This document shows, piece by piece, positions 33,804 through 42,730 of a stretch of 64,000 nt of DNA. Every line of letters begins with the position of its first letter. The stretch's first letter is position 1. The notes under the pieces were generated by a model. The model was given only the letters and a program-made list of their open reading frames with translations. It searched no databases and was not told the DNA's origin. The stretch is from Nitrospirota bacterium (lineage in GTDB: Bacteria; Nitrospirota; Thermodesulfovibrionia; Thermodesulfovibrionales; Dissulfurispiraceae): NCBI GenBank assembly GCA_009773415.1, contig WSNO01000012.1, positions 1-64,000 on the forward strand. The letters are read 5' to 3'. Made by a program: the position numbers and the translations under genes.

Positions 33804-34863
33804 GCGCTTCTTCGTCTGCGTACTGCGTTCTCGGATGCTTCATGAAATACGCGGAGGGAGAAATGAGCAGACCGCCGACGCCTCTGTCCTTTGCGACCTT
33901 GCAGCACCGGATAGCGTCAATAACAACTCCGCTACTGTTTGGGGAATCCTCCACAGAGAGCCGGAGTTCCACATGCATCGGAACATTGCCGAACTCATAC
34001 CCCTCCATGCGGAGAAAGCAGACCTTGTTGTCGTTCATCCACGGCACATAGTCCGACGGGCCGATGTGGATATCGTCATTGTTCAGAGAATGGTTCACCT
34101 GCGAGGATACAGCCTCAGTCTTCGAAATCTTCTTGCTCTTCAGACGTTCCTGGTTGAGCATGTTCAGAAAATCGGTGTTGCCTCCGACATTGAGCTGATA
34201 GGTATGGCTGATTTTTACGCCACGGTCCATAAAGAGTTTTGCCAGCATGCGGTGAATAATCGTCGCACCGATCTGGGACTTGACGTCGTCGCCGACGAGA
34301 GGAACGTTCCGATCTTCAAACTTCTTTATCCATGCGTCATCCGAAGCAATAAAGACAGGAACGCAATTCACAAAGCCGATCCCCGCATCTAGGCAGGCCT
34401 GCGCATAAAACCGCGTCGCCTCCTCCGAACCGACCGGCATATAGCTTACTGCCATGTCAGCGCCGCTCTCTTTTAATATCGTCACCACATCGCACGGCTG
34501 CATGTCTGAGGCGATAAACCGGCGATCATCAGGATAGTTCGCCATATGCCGGGAGATGCCGTCGAGGACCGGCCCCATCCGGACCGTCACCGGAAAGTCA
34601 GGCAGATTCGGGAAGAAAACCTTGGTGCAGTTAGGTTTTGCGAAGATCGCCTCCCTGAGCGGACGGCCGACCTTGCGGACATCAACGTCGAATGCTGCTA
34701 CAACCTCGATGTCGGCCGGAGCATATCCTCCAAGATCATGATGCATAAGACCGAGCGCTCGGTCCGGACTATCGGCAGGTAATGTTTTATAGTACTCGAT
34801 GCCCTGAATCAGAGAACTCGCACAGTTTCCAACACCAACAACGGCAATACGAACCTTCCCCAT
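33760..34863 (-). CDS. ino1: Myo-inositol-1(3)-phosphate synthase
   Basis: About 367 residues from ATG 34863, supported by AGGAGAC upstream (ATG 34884 is possible). It converts glucose-6-phosphate to inositol-phosphate with NAD. N-terminal Rossmann 'VAVVGVGNCASSLIQGIEYY' (near residue 5), 'VVGDDVKSQIGATI' and 'HTYQLNVGGNTDFLNML' are the family signatures. It is the short bacterial/archaeal type, resembling actinobacterial enzymes. Partnered with the CDP-alcohol transferase it implies inositol phospholipid. Confidence 0.95.
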   Translation of the reverse strand: MGKVRIAVVGVGNCASSLIQGIEYYKTLPADSPDRALGLMHHDLGGYAPADIEVVAAFDVDVRKVGRPLREAIFAKPNCTKVFFPNLPDFPVTVRMGPVLDGISRHMANYPDDRRFIASDMQPCDVVTILKESGADMAVSYMPVGSEEATRFYAQACLDAGIGFVNCVPVFIASDDAWIKKFEDRNVPLVGDDVKSQIGATIIHRMLAKLFMDRGVKISHTYQLNVGGNTDFLNMLNQERLKSKKISKTEAVSSQVNHSLNNDDIHIGPSDYVPWMNDNKVCFLRMEGYEFGNVPMHVELRLSVEDSPNSSGVVIDAIRCCKVAKDRGVGGLLISPSAYFMKHPRTQYADEEAREMVEAFIQNRRER

Positions 34864-35027
34864 GCTCTTTATGTCTCCTGTCATCTTTTTCTCTCTGAGT
34901 TTTCAGCTGCCCGAAAACCAGTTCGCACGCCATTTTCGCAACGGAAGCTAATACTAACTATAAACATATTTTTATAAATTACAGCAAACACTTCTGTCAA
35001 GCAAACCGGCAGGCTGTCTGATCCATT

Positions 35028-35765
35028 TTACGCAGTAAATACAGTCGACTGCAGCGGTCGGGCCAGCACATACGCAATGTGAGCCTCAAGCAGGGAATCA
35101 AGCTCAGCAATAAGATGATCGCCGACCCGGAAGCGGTCGATGGTAGCAAAGCGCCAGTTCAGCATGCCGCAAAAAACCCGGAGCGCCCCGGCTGAAAGCT
35201 CCCGTGCCTCATCCCGGACCGCCGAACAATGCTCACACAGAATCGAACCGTGCGCAAGATAAAAGTACTGCGGGCTCCTCTCCGACGAAGATCTGCCGCA
35301 TCGGCCGCAAATCTCCAGCCCCGGCAAATATCCGCATATCTGGAGAAAACGCATTTTATAGTACAGAAAATACAGGTTCTTCCGGCCGCTCTCCAGCTTC
35401 GCAAGCGCCTGCATCATCAGCCGGAACGCATCATGATTCGGCTCCCGCTCCGGCAGAAAACGAAGATTCATCTCAATCAGCCGAGAGGCGCGGACAAACG
35501 TCGTGTAGTCATCACGAAGCGTCTGAAACGGCCTGAGAATATCCGACTGGGTCAGCCGCGGCAATTGCGCATCTTCACGGCCCATCACCGCAATGCGCGA
35601 GTGCGTGAGCGGCTCCAGAGAACTGCCGAACCGGCTCCTGATCTTGCGGGGACTTTTCGCAAAAGCCTTAAGAATGCCATGGTCTCGTGTCAGATAGGTA
35701 ACGATAAGATCCGCTTCGCCAAAAACCGCAGTCCTCAGAACAATGCCTTCTGTTCGGGTCAGCAT
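35028..35765 (-). CDS. recO: DNA repair protein RecO
   Basis: About 245 residues from ATG 35765. The N-terminal OB fold is 'RTEGIVLRTAVFGEADLIVTYLTRDHG'. A C-terminal helical domain carries a zinc knuckle, 'CGRCGR' near 150 and 'CEHCS' near 175. RecO loads RecA with RecR in the RecFOR pathway. A GGGAG lies 11 bases before the ATG; the next seven upstream codons also begin with an ATG at 35786. Gene order recO-DUF151-era is sensible, since era and recO are often neighbours. Confidence 0.93.
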   Translation of the reverse strand: MLTRTEGIVLRTAVFGEADLIVTYLTRDHGILKAFAKSPRKIRSRFGSSLEPLTHSRIAVMGREDAQLPRLTQSDILRPFQTLRDDYTTFVRASRLIEMNLRFLPEREPNHDAFRLMMQALAKLESGRKNLYFLYYKMRFLQICGYLPGLEICGRCGRSSSERSPQYFYLAHGSILCEHCSAVRDEARELSAGALRVFCGMLNWRFATIDRFRVGDHLIAELDSLLEAHIAYVLARPLQSTVFTA

Positions 35766-35829
35766 GAAGCACACTGCTCCCGGCAAAAAGCAGCATGATC
35801 AGTAAGAAGGGGCGTCAACGGCGATCCCG

Positions 35830-36282
35830 TTACATCATGGTGCCGAAATCTTCGGGCTTGAGGTTCTTGAGCCACTCGTCGAGTTCATCCGTCTTGCGCA
35901 CTTCAAGAACATTCTCCTCCACAAAAATTGGAGCCTGAACACGGAGCGCAACGGCAACCGCATCGGATGGCCGCGAATCCACGGCAATGTCCCGCTTGCC
36001 GTCGGTCCCATGAATGAGTGCATAGTAAGTGTTATCGATGATTTCGGTTATGACGATTTTGGTGATGGAAACATTCAGCCCCTCAAACACGTTTTTGATG
36101 AGGTCGTGCGTCAGGGGACGGGGAGTAATAACCTTGCCGAGCGCAAGGGCAATGGCATCCGCTTCGGGCTTTCCTATCCAGATAGGGAGCGTCTGTAGAC
36201 CGTCAACCTGCTGCAGAAGTAAAATGTACATGCCGCTTCGCGGATCAAAAAGGAGGCCCTCAACCTTCATTTGCAGATGCAT
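35830..36282 (-). CDS. Bifunctional nuclease family protein (DUF151)
   Basis: 150 residues. 'LQQVDGLQTLPIWIGKPEADAIALAL' near residue 23 and 'DSRPSDAVAVALRVQAPIFVEENVL' near 102 define DUF151. Plant and thermophile members act as nucleases; the bacterial role is not settled. Its ATG shares a base with the era stop (TAATG), so it is coupled to era. Confidence 0.9.
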   Translation of the reverse strand: MHLQMKVEGLLFDPRSGMYILLLQQVDGLQTLPIWIGKPEADAIALALGKVITPRPLTHDLIKNVFEGLNVSITKIVITEIIDNTYYALIHGTDGKRDIAVDSRPSDAVAVALRVQAPIFVEENVLEVRKTDELDEWLKNLKPEDFGTMM

Positions 36283-37181
36283 TACTCGAACCCCAGATCT
36301 TTCAGCGCCCGCTCATCGTTTCGCCAGTCCTTCCGGACCTTTACCCAGAGTTCCAGAAAGACTCTGGCGCCAAGGAGCTTCTCAATATCTCCGCGGGCAG
36401 CTGTGCCGATTTCCTTCAGGCGTGCGCCATTCTTCCCTATTATAATACCCTTCTGGCTGTCTCTTTCAACATATATGTTCGCCTGGATAGCTACGAGACC
36501 GTCTTTCTTTTCCTTCCAGGTCAGAATCTCCACTGCGACGGAATACGGCAGTTCATCGTCAGTCTGCTGCATAATCTTTTCACGAATCGCTTCAGCGGCC
36601 ATGAATCGCTCGGCCTGATCCGTCAGAATATCATCCGGATAAAGCCCCGGCCCCTCAGGCAGGAGTGGCAGCAGTGCCGGAAGCAGACGATCGATCCCGT
36701 CACCTTCAAGCGCCGAGATTGGAATGACCTCCCTGAACGGATAGAGCTTCGTATAGACATCGATAACCGGCAGCAGTTCCGGTTTCTTGATGGTGTCCAC
36801 CTTGTTGATAACCAGAAAGACCGGCTTCCGGAACCCGGCAAGCGACTCGAGAATCGCCTTGTCTCCGACAGCAGGTTCCGATGGCTCAACAAGAAAGAGC
36901 ACGACATCCACGTCATGGAATGTATCTGATGCTTCGCGCACCATACGCTCGCCGAGCTTATGGCGCGGCTTGTGGATGCCGGGCGTATCGAGAAACACGA
37001 TCTGCGCTTCAGGCAGGTTCTTGATGCCGGCGATACGGTTGCGTGTCGTCTGGGGCTTGGGGCTGACAATAGCCACCTTCTCCCCGAGCACTGTGTTCAG
37101 GAGCGTCGACTTGCCGACATTCGGCCGTCCCGTCAGAGAGACATATCCGCAGCGGAATGCTGTCATGCAATCACACGTCAT
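36282..37181 (-). CDS. era: GTPase Era
   Basis: 299 residues. G1 GRPNVGKST near residue 18, G3 DTPG, G4 'NKVD' near 128 and G5 'SALEG' near 157, then a KH domain with 'GIIIGKNGARLKEIGTAAR' near 253. It binds the 3' end of 16S rRNA and checks 30S maturation. Its start overlaps the aminotransferase stop (ATGA); ATG 37166 is an alternative start. Confidence 0.97.
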   Translation of the reverse strand: MTCDCMTAFRCGYVSLTGRPNVGKSTLLNTVLGEKVAIVSPKPQTTRNRIAGIKNLPEAQIVFLDTPGIHKPRHKLGERMVREASDTFHDVDVVLFLVEPSEPAVGDKAILESLAGFRKPVFLVINKVDTIKKPELLPVIDVYTKLYPFREVIPISALEGDGIDRLLPALLPLLPEGPGLYPDDILTDQAERFMAAEAIREKIMQQTDDELPYSVAVEILTWKEKKDGLVAIQANIYVERDSQKGIIIGKNGARLKEIGTAARGDIEKLLGARVFLELWVKVRKDWRNDERALKDLGFE

Positions 37182-38368
37182 GAAAGCTTTGCGACAGCAG
37201 CCGCAATTCTTTCGACACCTTTTTTCAGATTTTCCATGGAGGTAGCATAGGAAATGCGGATGTATCTGTCATCGCCGAAAGCTTCGCCGTGCACGAGAGC
37301 TACATTCGCATCCTCAAGCAGATACAGCGCAAAATCGAGCGATCCGTTAATCGCGCGCGTACCGGCCTTTTTGCCGTAGTGTTCCGAAACGTTCGGAAAC
37401 GCATAAAATGCGCCGGTCGGTTTCATACATTTGAAGCCGGGGATTGCATTGAGTGCATCAACAAGATAGACTCTCCGCTTGTCGAACTCGGCATGCATCA
37501 TGGCGACAAAGTCCTGAGGTCCCTTGAGAGCTGCAACAGCAGCTTTCTGGGAAATCGAGGCAGGGTTCGAGGTTGACTGGCTCTGGATGTTCGTCATCGC
37601 CTTAATCACATCCTTCGGTCCGGCAGAATAGCCGATACGCCAGCCGGTCATGGCATGTGACTTGGAGAGACCGTTCACGACAATAGTCCGGTCCTTGACT
37701 TCCGGGCGGAGCGCCGCAATGCTGTAGTGCTGCATGCCGTCGTAGATCAGCTTTTCATAAATTTCGTCAGAAATAATATACAGATTGTGTTTCACCGCAA
37801 GTTCGGCAACCGCTGCAAGCGCGGCCTTGTCATAGGCAAATCCGGTCGGATTGGACGGCGAGTTGAGAATAATCGCCTTGGTTTTCTGCGTAATTTTTGC
37901 AGCGAGCGCCTCCGGACGGAGCATAAACTGGTCAGCTTCATGCGTTTCGACAATCACCGGGCTGGCATCGTTCAGCAGCACCTGATCCGGATACGAAACC
38001 CAGTATGGCGCCGGAATAATAACCTCATCCCCCGGCCCATAGAGCGCCTGCGCTATGTTGTACAGACTGTGCTTTGCGCCGCAGGAGACGATAATCTGAT
38101 CCTTCTCGTATGCAAGACCGTTGTCGGCTGAGAGTTTGGCAATAATTGCGTCCTTCAGCTCATCAATGCCGCCGACCGGCGTATATTTTGTAAAGCCGTC
38201 CCTGATAGCCTTGATGGCTGCATCCTTGATATGCTCAGGAGTGTCAAAGTCCGGTTCTCCGACACCGAAATTGACAACATCAATTCCCTGTGCTTTCATG
38301 CCCTTCGCCTTTGCATCCATGGCGAGGGTTGGAGAAGGCTTGATGGTGCGCACTCTTTCTGACAGCAT
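37178..38368 (-). CDS. Class I aminotransferase, probably aspartate aminotransferase
   Basis: About 396 residues. Two in-frame ATGs, 38374 and 38368: GGGAGGA lies 1 base before the first and 7 before the second, so 38368 is preferred. The PLP lysine is in 'NGLSKSHAMTGWRIGYSAG' near residue 235; 'NFGVGEPDFDTPEHI' and 'NSPSNPTG' are class I blocks. Subgroup I-gamma (AspC of thermophile type) is likely, making aspartate or similar amino acids; substrate cannot be fixed by eye. A possible 23-codon peptide precedes it. Confidence 0.93.
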   Translation of the reverse strand: MLSERVRTIKPSPTLAMDAKAKGMKAQGIDVVNFGVGEPDFDTPEHIKDAAIKAIRDGFTKYTPVGGIDELKDAIIAKLSADNGLAYEKDQIIVSCGAKHSLYNIAQALYGPGDEVIIPAPYWVSYPDQVLLNDASPVIVETHEADQFMLRPEALAAKITQKTKAIILNSPSNPTGFAYDKAALAAVAELAVKHNLYIISDEIYEKLIYDGMQHYSIAALRPEVKDRTIVVNGLSKSHAMTGWRIGYSAGPKDVIKAMTNIQSQSTSNPASISQKAAVAALKGPQDFVAMMHAEFDKRRVYLVDALNAIPGFKCMKPTGAFYAFPNVSEHYGKKAGTRAINGSLDFALYLLEDANVALVHGEAFGDDRYIRISYATSMENLKKGVERIAAAVAKLS

Positions 38369-38370
38369 GG

Positions 38371-38442
38371 TCATTCCTCCCTACAGTCGATATATTTCTT
38401 GATTTCTTTAATGTCCTGCATATCCGTCAGGCATCCGGTCAT
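38371..38442 (-). CDS. Possible 23-residue leader peptide upstream of the aminotransferase
   Basis: A short frame begins with ATG 38442, seven bases after a TATAAT (-10, 38450-38455 minus strand), so its mRNA would be close to leaderless. It ends TGA at 38371-38373, just before the aminotransferase start and overlapping the latter's ribosome site. It is Lys/Ile/Asp-rich (DIKEIKKYID) with two Cys. Translation is unproven. Confidence 0.3.
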   Translation of the reverse strand: MTGCLTDMQDIKEIKKYIDCREE

Positions 38443-38502
38443 GGTTGCTATTATAGCAGTAATAAACGGGTTAGGCTCTGTTCATGCTGAAATACATCCG
38501 CT

Positions 38503-39615
38503 CTATGTAAGAACAATATGCCTTTTCGCGCGCCTGCCCAGGGCAAGCAGTATTTCATACGGGATAGTGCCGGCACGTCCGGCCCAGTCTGACGCCGTAA
38601 TGGTCTGCCCGCCCTGCGTCCCGATAATGACTACCTCGTCGGATTCATCGGCCCCGGCAATATCGGTCAGGTCTACCATGGTAAGATCCATGCAGACCCG
38701 GCCTACAACAGGCGCGCGTTTTCCCCGCACCAGCACCTCTCCGTTATTGGAGAAGCGCCGGAAAAAACCGTCTGCATACCCGGTCGCCAGCACACCTATG
38801 ACGCTTCGGCGCGTTGTGTGCCACGTCCTTCCGTAACTTATCGGCTTGCCCGCTTCCACGGTCCGAATCGAGACAAACCGCGTTGTGACGCTCATGACGG
38901 GCTTCAGAGCGATTGTCTCTGATAGTGCGTCGCCGGATTCAAGCGGAGAATAGCCATACAGCATAATCCCGGGTCGCACCGCGTCAAAAAGCGCATCAGG
39001 CCTGCTCATGACCGCCGAGCTGTTGGCGATATGAAAGCACCGTGGTCGCAGGCCTGATACGGCAAGCGATTCCCGAAGACTCCGGAACTGCTCAATCTGA
39101 AAAGCAGCAAATGACTGATCGCAAAGATCCGCCTCAGAGAAGTGGCTCATGACCCCTTCTACTTCAAGCGCAGACAGCCCGGCAATCCGGAGAATTCCGT
39201 CCTTGGCGTCGCCCTGCAGTCCGAGCCTGCCCATACCGGTATCGACCTTCACATGGATACGCAGCATGCGACCGCGCCTCTCCGCCTCACGGGAAAGCGC
39301 CTCTGCCTTTGGAAGATCAAAAACGACCGGCGTCAGATTATCCTGAAAAACAGCATCGACATCGGGATCGAAAAAAACAAGAATCGGGGCGGTGATGCCT
39401 TCTTCACGAAGCTGAGCAGCCTCATCGGCATAGGCGACGCCAAGCCACGCTGCCCCTTCTGCAGCGAGTGTGCCCGCAACTTCAGGAGCTCCGTGCCCGT
39501 AAGCGTCGGCCTTGACCACGGCAATGACAGGAAGGTTATGTGCGAAACGCCGAACGACTTGAAAATTATGGGAAAGAGCCGGCAGATCAATCCCGGCCCG
39601 AAGACCGCTGCTCAC
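38503..39615 (-). CDS. alr: Alanine racemase
   Basis: 370 residues. It makes D-alanine for peptidoglycan. The PLP lysine is in 'AVVKADAYGHGAPEVA' near residue 34, and the catalytic Tyr in 'GVLATGYADGFFRRFS' near 265; 'GRVCMDLTMVDLT' is near the C-terminus. The start is GTG 39615, right after the tatA stop at 39620, with no strong ribosome site, so it depends on upstream translation. Confidence 0.95.
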   Translation of the reverse strand: MSSGLRAGIDLPALSHNFQVVRRFAHNLPVIAVVKADAYGHGAPEVAGTLAAEGAAWLGVAYADEAAQLREEGITAPILVFFDPDVDAVFQDNLTPVVFDLPKAEALSREAERRGRMLRIHVKVDTGMGRLGLQGDAKDGILRIAGLSALEVEGVMSHFSEADLCDQSFAAFQIEQFRSLRESLAVSGLRPRCFHIANSSAVMSRPDALFDAVRPGIMLYGYSPLESGDALSETIALKPVMSVTTRFVSIRTVEAGKPISYGRTWHTTRRSVIGVLATGYADGFFRRFSNNGEVLVRGKRAPVVGRVCMDLTMVDLTDIAGADESDEVVIIGTQGGQTITASDWAGRAGTIPYEILLALGRRAKRHIVLT

Positions 39616-39619
39616 ACCA

Positions 39620-39832
39620 CTACGCTTTCTTGTCTGCTTCGGGAGAGTCTTTTTTGTCGGCTGTGTCCTTCTTGGGAGTCACGTCTATACTGTCAGGCTC
39701 GTTCGTGGCCTTCTTGAAATTGCGGATAGCATCTCCCATTCCTTTGCCTATCTGTCCAAGGCGTGACGCGCCGAAAAGAATAATTACGATGATGAGAATG
39801 ATGACCAGTTCCTGCATACCGAGACCAAGCAT
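39620..39832 (-). CDS. tatA: Sec-independent translocase TatA/E
   Basis: About 70 residues from ATG 39832, preceded by GAGGAGGG; an upstream in-frame ATG at 39847 lies before the ribosome site. A short N-terminus leads to one helix ('ELVIILIIVIILFGASRLGQIGKGMG'), the FG hinge and amphipathic helix of TatA, then a Lys/Asp-rich tail. It forms the Tat pore for folded proteins. No tatC is in the window. Confidence 0.93.
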   Translation of the reverse strand: MLGLGMQELVIILIIVIILFGASRLGQIGKGMGDAIRNFKKATNEPDSIDVTPKKDTADKKDSPEADKKA

Positions 39833-39867
39833 AGTATCCCTCCTCATTTAGACATACGGAAGGTCAA

Positions 39868-40494
39868 TCATGCAGACACGCGCGATTGCTCCAGAGAGGC
39901 AACCACGGCAGCATAATCGTCAACCGTATTTATATTAACAAAACTCCTTCCCTCTGCGTCCATGTTTTTCAAGACAGCTTCAGCGACAAAAGAGGCGCGC
40001 ACCTCTTCAAAAAACCGGAGCAGCGCAACTTTGTCGGTACAAACGGCACCTTCCAGCGCAGGCAGAACGCTTTTTGCATACACCGCAATCAGCGGTTGCG
40101 GTCTGCCGTGAAAAACCGGAACAACCACATCCACGGGACCTGAAGCTGCTGCACGGCAGTAGTGTTCGCAGATGCACGTTACAACGTCATCAGCCACAAA
40201 CGGCATGTCGCACGCCAGAAAAAAAGCGGCATCCCCTTCCGCATGGAGCAGGGAAGCATGCATGCCGCTCATAGGACCGCACGAGGGCAGGACATCGCCG
40301 ATCATCGGAAGCCCAAGGTGGAAGTAGCGCTCAGGTTGGTTCGTGCTGAGAAGCACTCTTGGAAACTTCTTCCGCAGGAGTTCGATCGTTCGCTCTATGA
40401 TGCGTACTCCCCCGAGTTCGATAAAAGATTTGAGAAACGGATAGCGCGTGTTCTGACCGCCCGCAAGAATGACCGCGGTACGGACCCTGCTCAT
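39868..40494 (-). CDS. mobA: Molybdenum cofactor guanylyltransferase MobA
   Basis: 208 residues. 'AVILAGGQNTRYPFLKSF' near residue 7 is the nucleotide-binding loop (LAGGxxxR), followed by 'GPMSGMHASLLHAEGDAAFFLACDMPFV', in which the Asp binds Mg2+. It attaches GMP to molybdopterin for bis-MGD enzymes. Its ATG overlaps the MEMO stop (ATGA). No molybdoenzyme gene is in the window. Confidence 0.9.
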   Translation of the reverse strand: MSRVRTAVILAGGQNTRYPFLKSFIELGGVRIIERTIELLRKKFPRVLLSTNQPERYFHLGLPMIGDVLPSCGPMSGMHASLLHAEGDAAFFLACDMPFVADDVVTCICEHYCRAAASGPVDVVVPVFHGRPQPLIAVYAKSVLPALEGAVCTDKVALLRFFEEVRASFVAEAVLKNMDAEGRSFVNINTVDDYAAVVASLEQSRVSA

Positions 40495-41294
40495 AAAATA
40501 ATCAGGCCGGCATAGCCGACAACCTGCTCAAAGTCTCCGCTCACCTCGCCCGACGTGGCATACCGAACCTGCCGCACCCGTTGCGCGCCGAGAGCCTTTG
40601 CAGCAAACAGCATAATCGTAGCGGGATAGACGCCGCACATCGAAATGCGCTGCTCATGCACTGTTTTATACAGCCCCTCAGGGTCGAGCGCCAGAACGTG
40701 TTGGAGCGCAAGGGAATCCAGCCGGCGGGCGGTTTTATCACTGACATAGTGGCTCATGTCGGTGCTCGCAACCATCGTCACTTCATAGGGAGTCTGCCTG
40801 ATTGCAGCCGCAATCGCCTCTCCGACCGCCTTACAGGCTTCCAGAGACGCATGCATGACGGCAATCGGCACGATTGCAGCGTCTTTAGCTGTCGCATCAA
40901 TAAACGGAAGCTGGACCTCCAGCGAATGTTCCCTCGCATGGGCCTCGGTATCAGGCTGAATGAGACGGCTCTGCGCCAAAAGCAGTTGGGCAAACGCTCC
41001 GTCAACAGAGAAGGTTGCCGTCGGAATCTCCCACTCACCCTCTGCATACAGGGCAACAGGGGCTCCCATTCCCGTATGATTCGGTCCAAGAAGCACAAAG
41101 GTCTTCGGAGCGGCTATTGACGAATACACCGCACCGGCAACCGCGCCGGAATACATGAATCCGGCATGCGGAGAAACAATGCCGAGCGCCCGCTCCCTGC
41201 CTGCAGCAGGATCAAGAAACTGCTGCACCTGCCGCTTCAGTCCGAGCTGCGAGGAGGAATAAAATTGCCCTGCCACCACCGGACGGCGCTTCAT
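40491..41294 (-). CDS. AmmeMemoRadiSam system protein B (MEMO family)
   Basis: 267 residues from ATG 41294, which overlaps the dnaB stop (ATGA); a long upstream frame lies inside dnaB. MEMO-family motifs: 'RRPVVAGQFYSSS' at the N-terminus, 'SPHAGFMYSGAVAGAVYS' near 48, 'LLGPNHTG', 'EHSLEVQLPF' and 'STDMSHYVSD'. The three conserved His and Cys form a metal site. In many genomes this protein accompanies an AMMECR1 protein and a radical SAM enzyme; neither is next to it here. Role unknown. Confidence 0.9.
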   Translation of the reverse strand: MKRRPVVAGQFYSSSQLGLKRQVQQFLDPAAGRERALGIVSPHAGFMYSGAVAGAVYSSIAAPKTFVLLGPNHTGMGAPVALYAEGEWEIPTATFSVDGAFAQLLLAQSRLIQPDTEAHAREHSLEVQLPFIDATAKDAAIVPIAVMHASLEACKAVGEAIAAAIRQTPYEVTMVASTDMSHYVSDKTARRLDSLALQHVLALDPEGLYKTVHEQRISMCGVYPATIMLFAAKALGAQRVRQVRYATSGEVSGDFEQVVGYAGLIIL

Positions 41295-42658
41295 TCGGCG
41301 TAGCTCTCTTCCGGTTCGTACGGGATGTCGGTGTAATCCGCGTATTTCGTGCAATGCGCCATAAAGGTAAGATTCACCGTGCCGGTCGGACCGTTTCTCT
41401 GCTTCGAGATAATGATTTCCGCCCTGCCCTTATACTGGGTTGCTTTGTTATAGAGCTCATCCCGGTAGAGGAAAATGATAACGTCGGCATCCTGTTCGAT
41501 GGCGCCCGACTCACGCAGATCCGCAAGACTCGGCCGTTTGTCGGTTCTGCTTTCGACCCCGCGGTTCAGCTGGCTGAGCGCAATGACCGGCACCCGCAAT
41601 TCCTTTGCGAGCGCCTTCAGTCCGCGCGATATTTCGGAAATTTCCTGCTCGCGCCGCTCTGCGTTGCCCCTGCCGCGCATGAGCTGGAGATAGTCGACCA
41701 CAATCAGACCGAGTCCGCCATGCTCCATCTTGAGCCTGCGCGCCTTGGCGCGGACTTCGAGCACCGTTACCCCGGCAGAATCGTCGATAAAAATCGGGGC
41801 TTCCGCCAGCCTGCCCGCTGCATTTGTCAGCCTCGGCCAGTCCTGGCGGCCGATAAACCCCTTCCGCACACGCGAGGAGTCCACCTCGCTCTCAGAGCAG
41901 AGCATGCGCATGGCAAGCTGTTCTTTCGACATTTCGAGACTGAAAACCGCCACCGGCTCTTTGCTTTCAATCGCAACATGCTGGGCGATATTCAGCGCAA
42001 ACGCGGTCTTTCCCATGCCGGGACGTCCGCCGACAATAATCAGGTCGCTTGCTTGAAATCCTGACGTCATTTCATCAAGGTCCTTGTATCCGGATGGAAC
42101 GCCGGTAATCGCCTCCTTTTTATCGTACAGGTGCTCGATAGTCTTGAACGTATCCTTGATAACTTCTTTCAGGCTGACAAACGACACTTTCGTGCGCTTC
42201 TCAGCAATATCGAAGATCATCTTCTCCGCCTGATCGACCATCTCTTCCGCATCCTGCGTGTCTTCATACACCTTGGCGACAATCTCAGTCGACGTCCGGA
42301 TCAGCCCCCGCAGCAGCGCTTTTTCGCGGACAAGCTTTGCATGGTATCTGACATTTGCTGAGGTGGGAATACTGTTGGCAAGATGCGAAAGATAGGGAAC
42401 GCCGCCTATGATTTCAAGATCGCCGTTTTTACGAAGGGCGTCACTGAGCGTAATAATGTCAATCGGCTCATTGCGCTCAAAAAGATCAATCATTGCACGG
42501 AAAATTTTCTGGTGGGCCCCCTTGTAAAAGTCTTCAAGACTGACGTGCTCGACCGCTTTTGGGAACGCTTCATTGTCGAAAATGACTGCGCCCAGCACCG
42601 ACTCCTCGGCCTCGAGATTCTGGGGGGGGAGTTTATCTATTGCTACATCCCTCTGCAT
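41291..42658 (-). CDS. dnaB: Replicative DNA helicase DnaB
   Basis: 455 residues. An N-terminal primase-binding domain ('PPQNLEAEESVLGAVIFDNEAF') precedes the RecA-like domain with Walker A 'GGRPGMGKTAFALNIAQH' near 200, 'FSLEMSKEQLAMRML', 'DYLQLM' (Walker B) and 'ESGAIEQDADVIIFLYRD'. It unwinds DNA ahead of the replisome. No intein. It follows rplI after a terminator hairpin, a classic rplI-dnaB order. Confidence 0.97.
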   Translation of the reverse strand: MQRDVAIDKLPPQNLEAEESVLGAVIFDNEAFPKAVEHVSLEDFYKGAHQKIFRAMIDLFERNEPIDIITLSDALRKNGDLEIIGGVPYLSHLANSIPTSANVRYHAKLVREKALLRGLIRTSTEIVAKVYEDTQDAEEMVDQAEKMIFDIAEKRTKVSFVSLKEVIKDTFKTIEHLYDKKEAITGVPSGYKDLDEMTSGFQASDLIIVGGRPGMGKTAFALNIAQHVAIESKEPVAVFSLEMSKEQLAMRMLCSESEVDSSRVRKGFIGRQDWPRLTNAAGRLAEAPIFIDDSAGVTVLEVRAKARRLKMEHGGLGLIVVDYLQLMRGRGNAERREQEISEISRGLKALAKELRVPVIALSQLNRGVESRTDKRPSLADLRESGAIEQDADVIIFLYRDELYNKATQYKGRAEIIISKQRNGPTGTVNLTFMAHCTKYADYTDIPYEPEESYAE

Positions 42659-42682
42659 TGAGCCGCCTCCGAATCGGAAATG

Positions 42683-42715
42683 AAAAAGGCAGGACGGCTT
42701 AAACGCCGGCCTGCC
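42683..42715 (-). terminator. Terminator (or attenuator) between rplI and dnaB
   Basis: On the minus strand GGCAGG-n-CGGC pairs with GCCG-n-CCTGCC across a 6-base loop with one internal mismatch (42688-42715), then a T5 run. It would end rplI transcription before dnaB or modulate read-through. Confidence 0.75.
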
Positions 42716-42730
42716 CCTGAAACATGCTGA

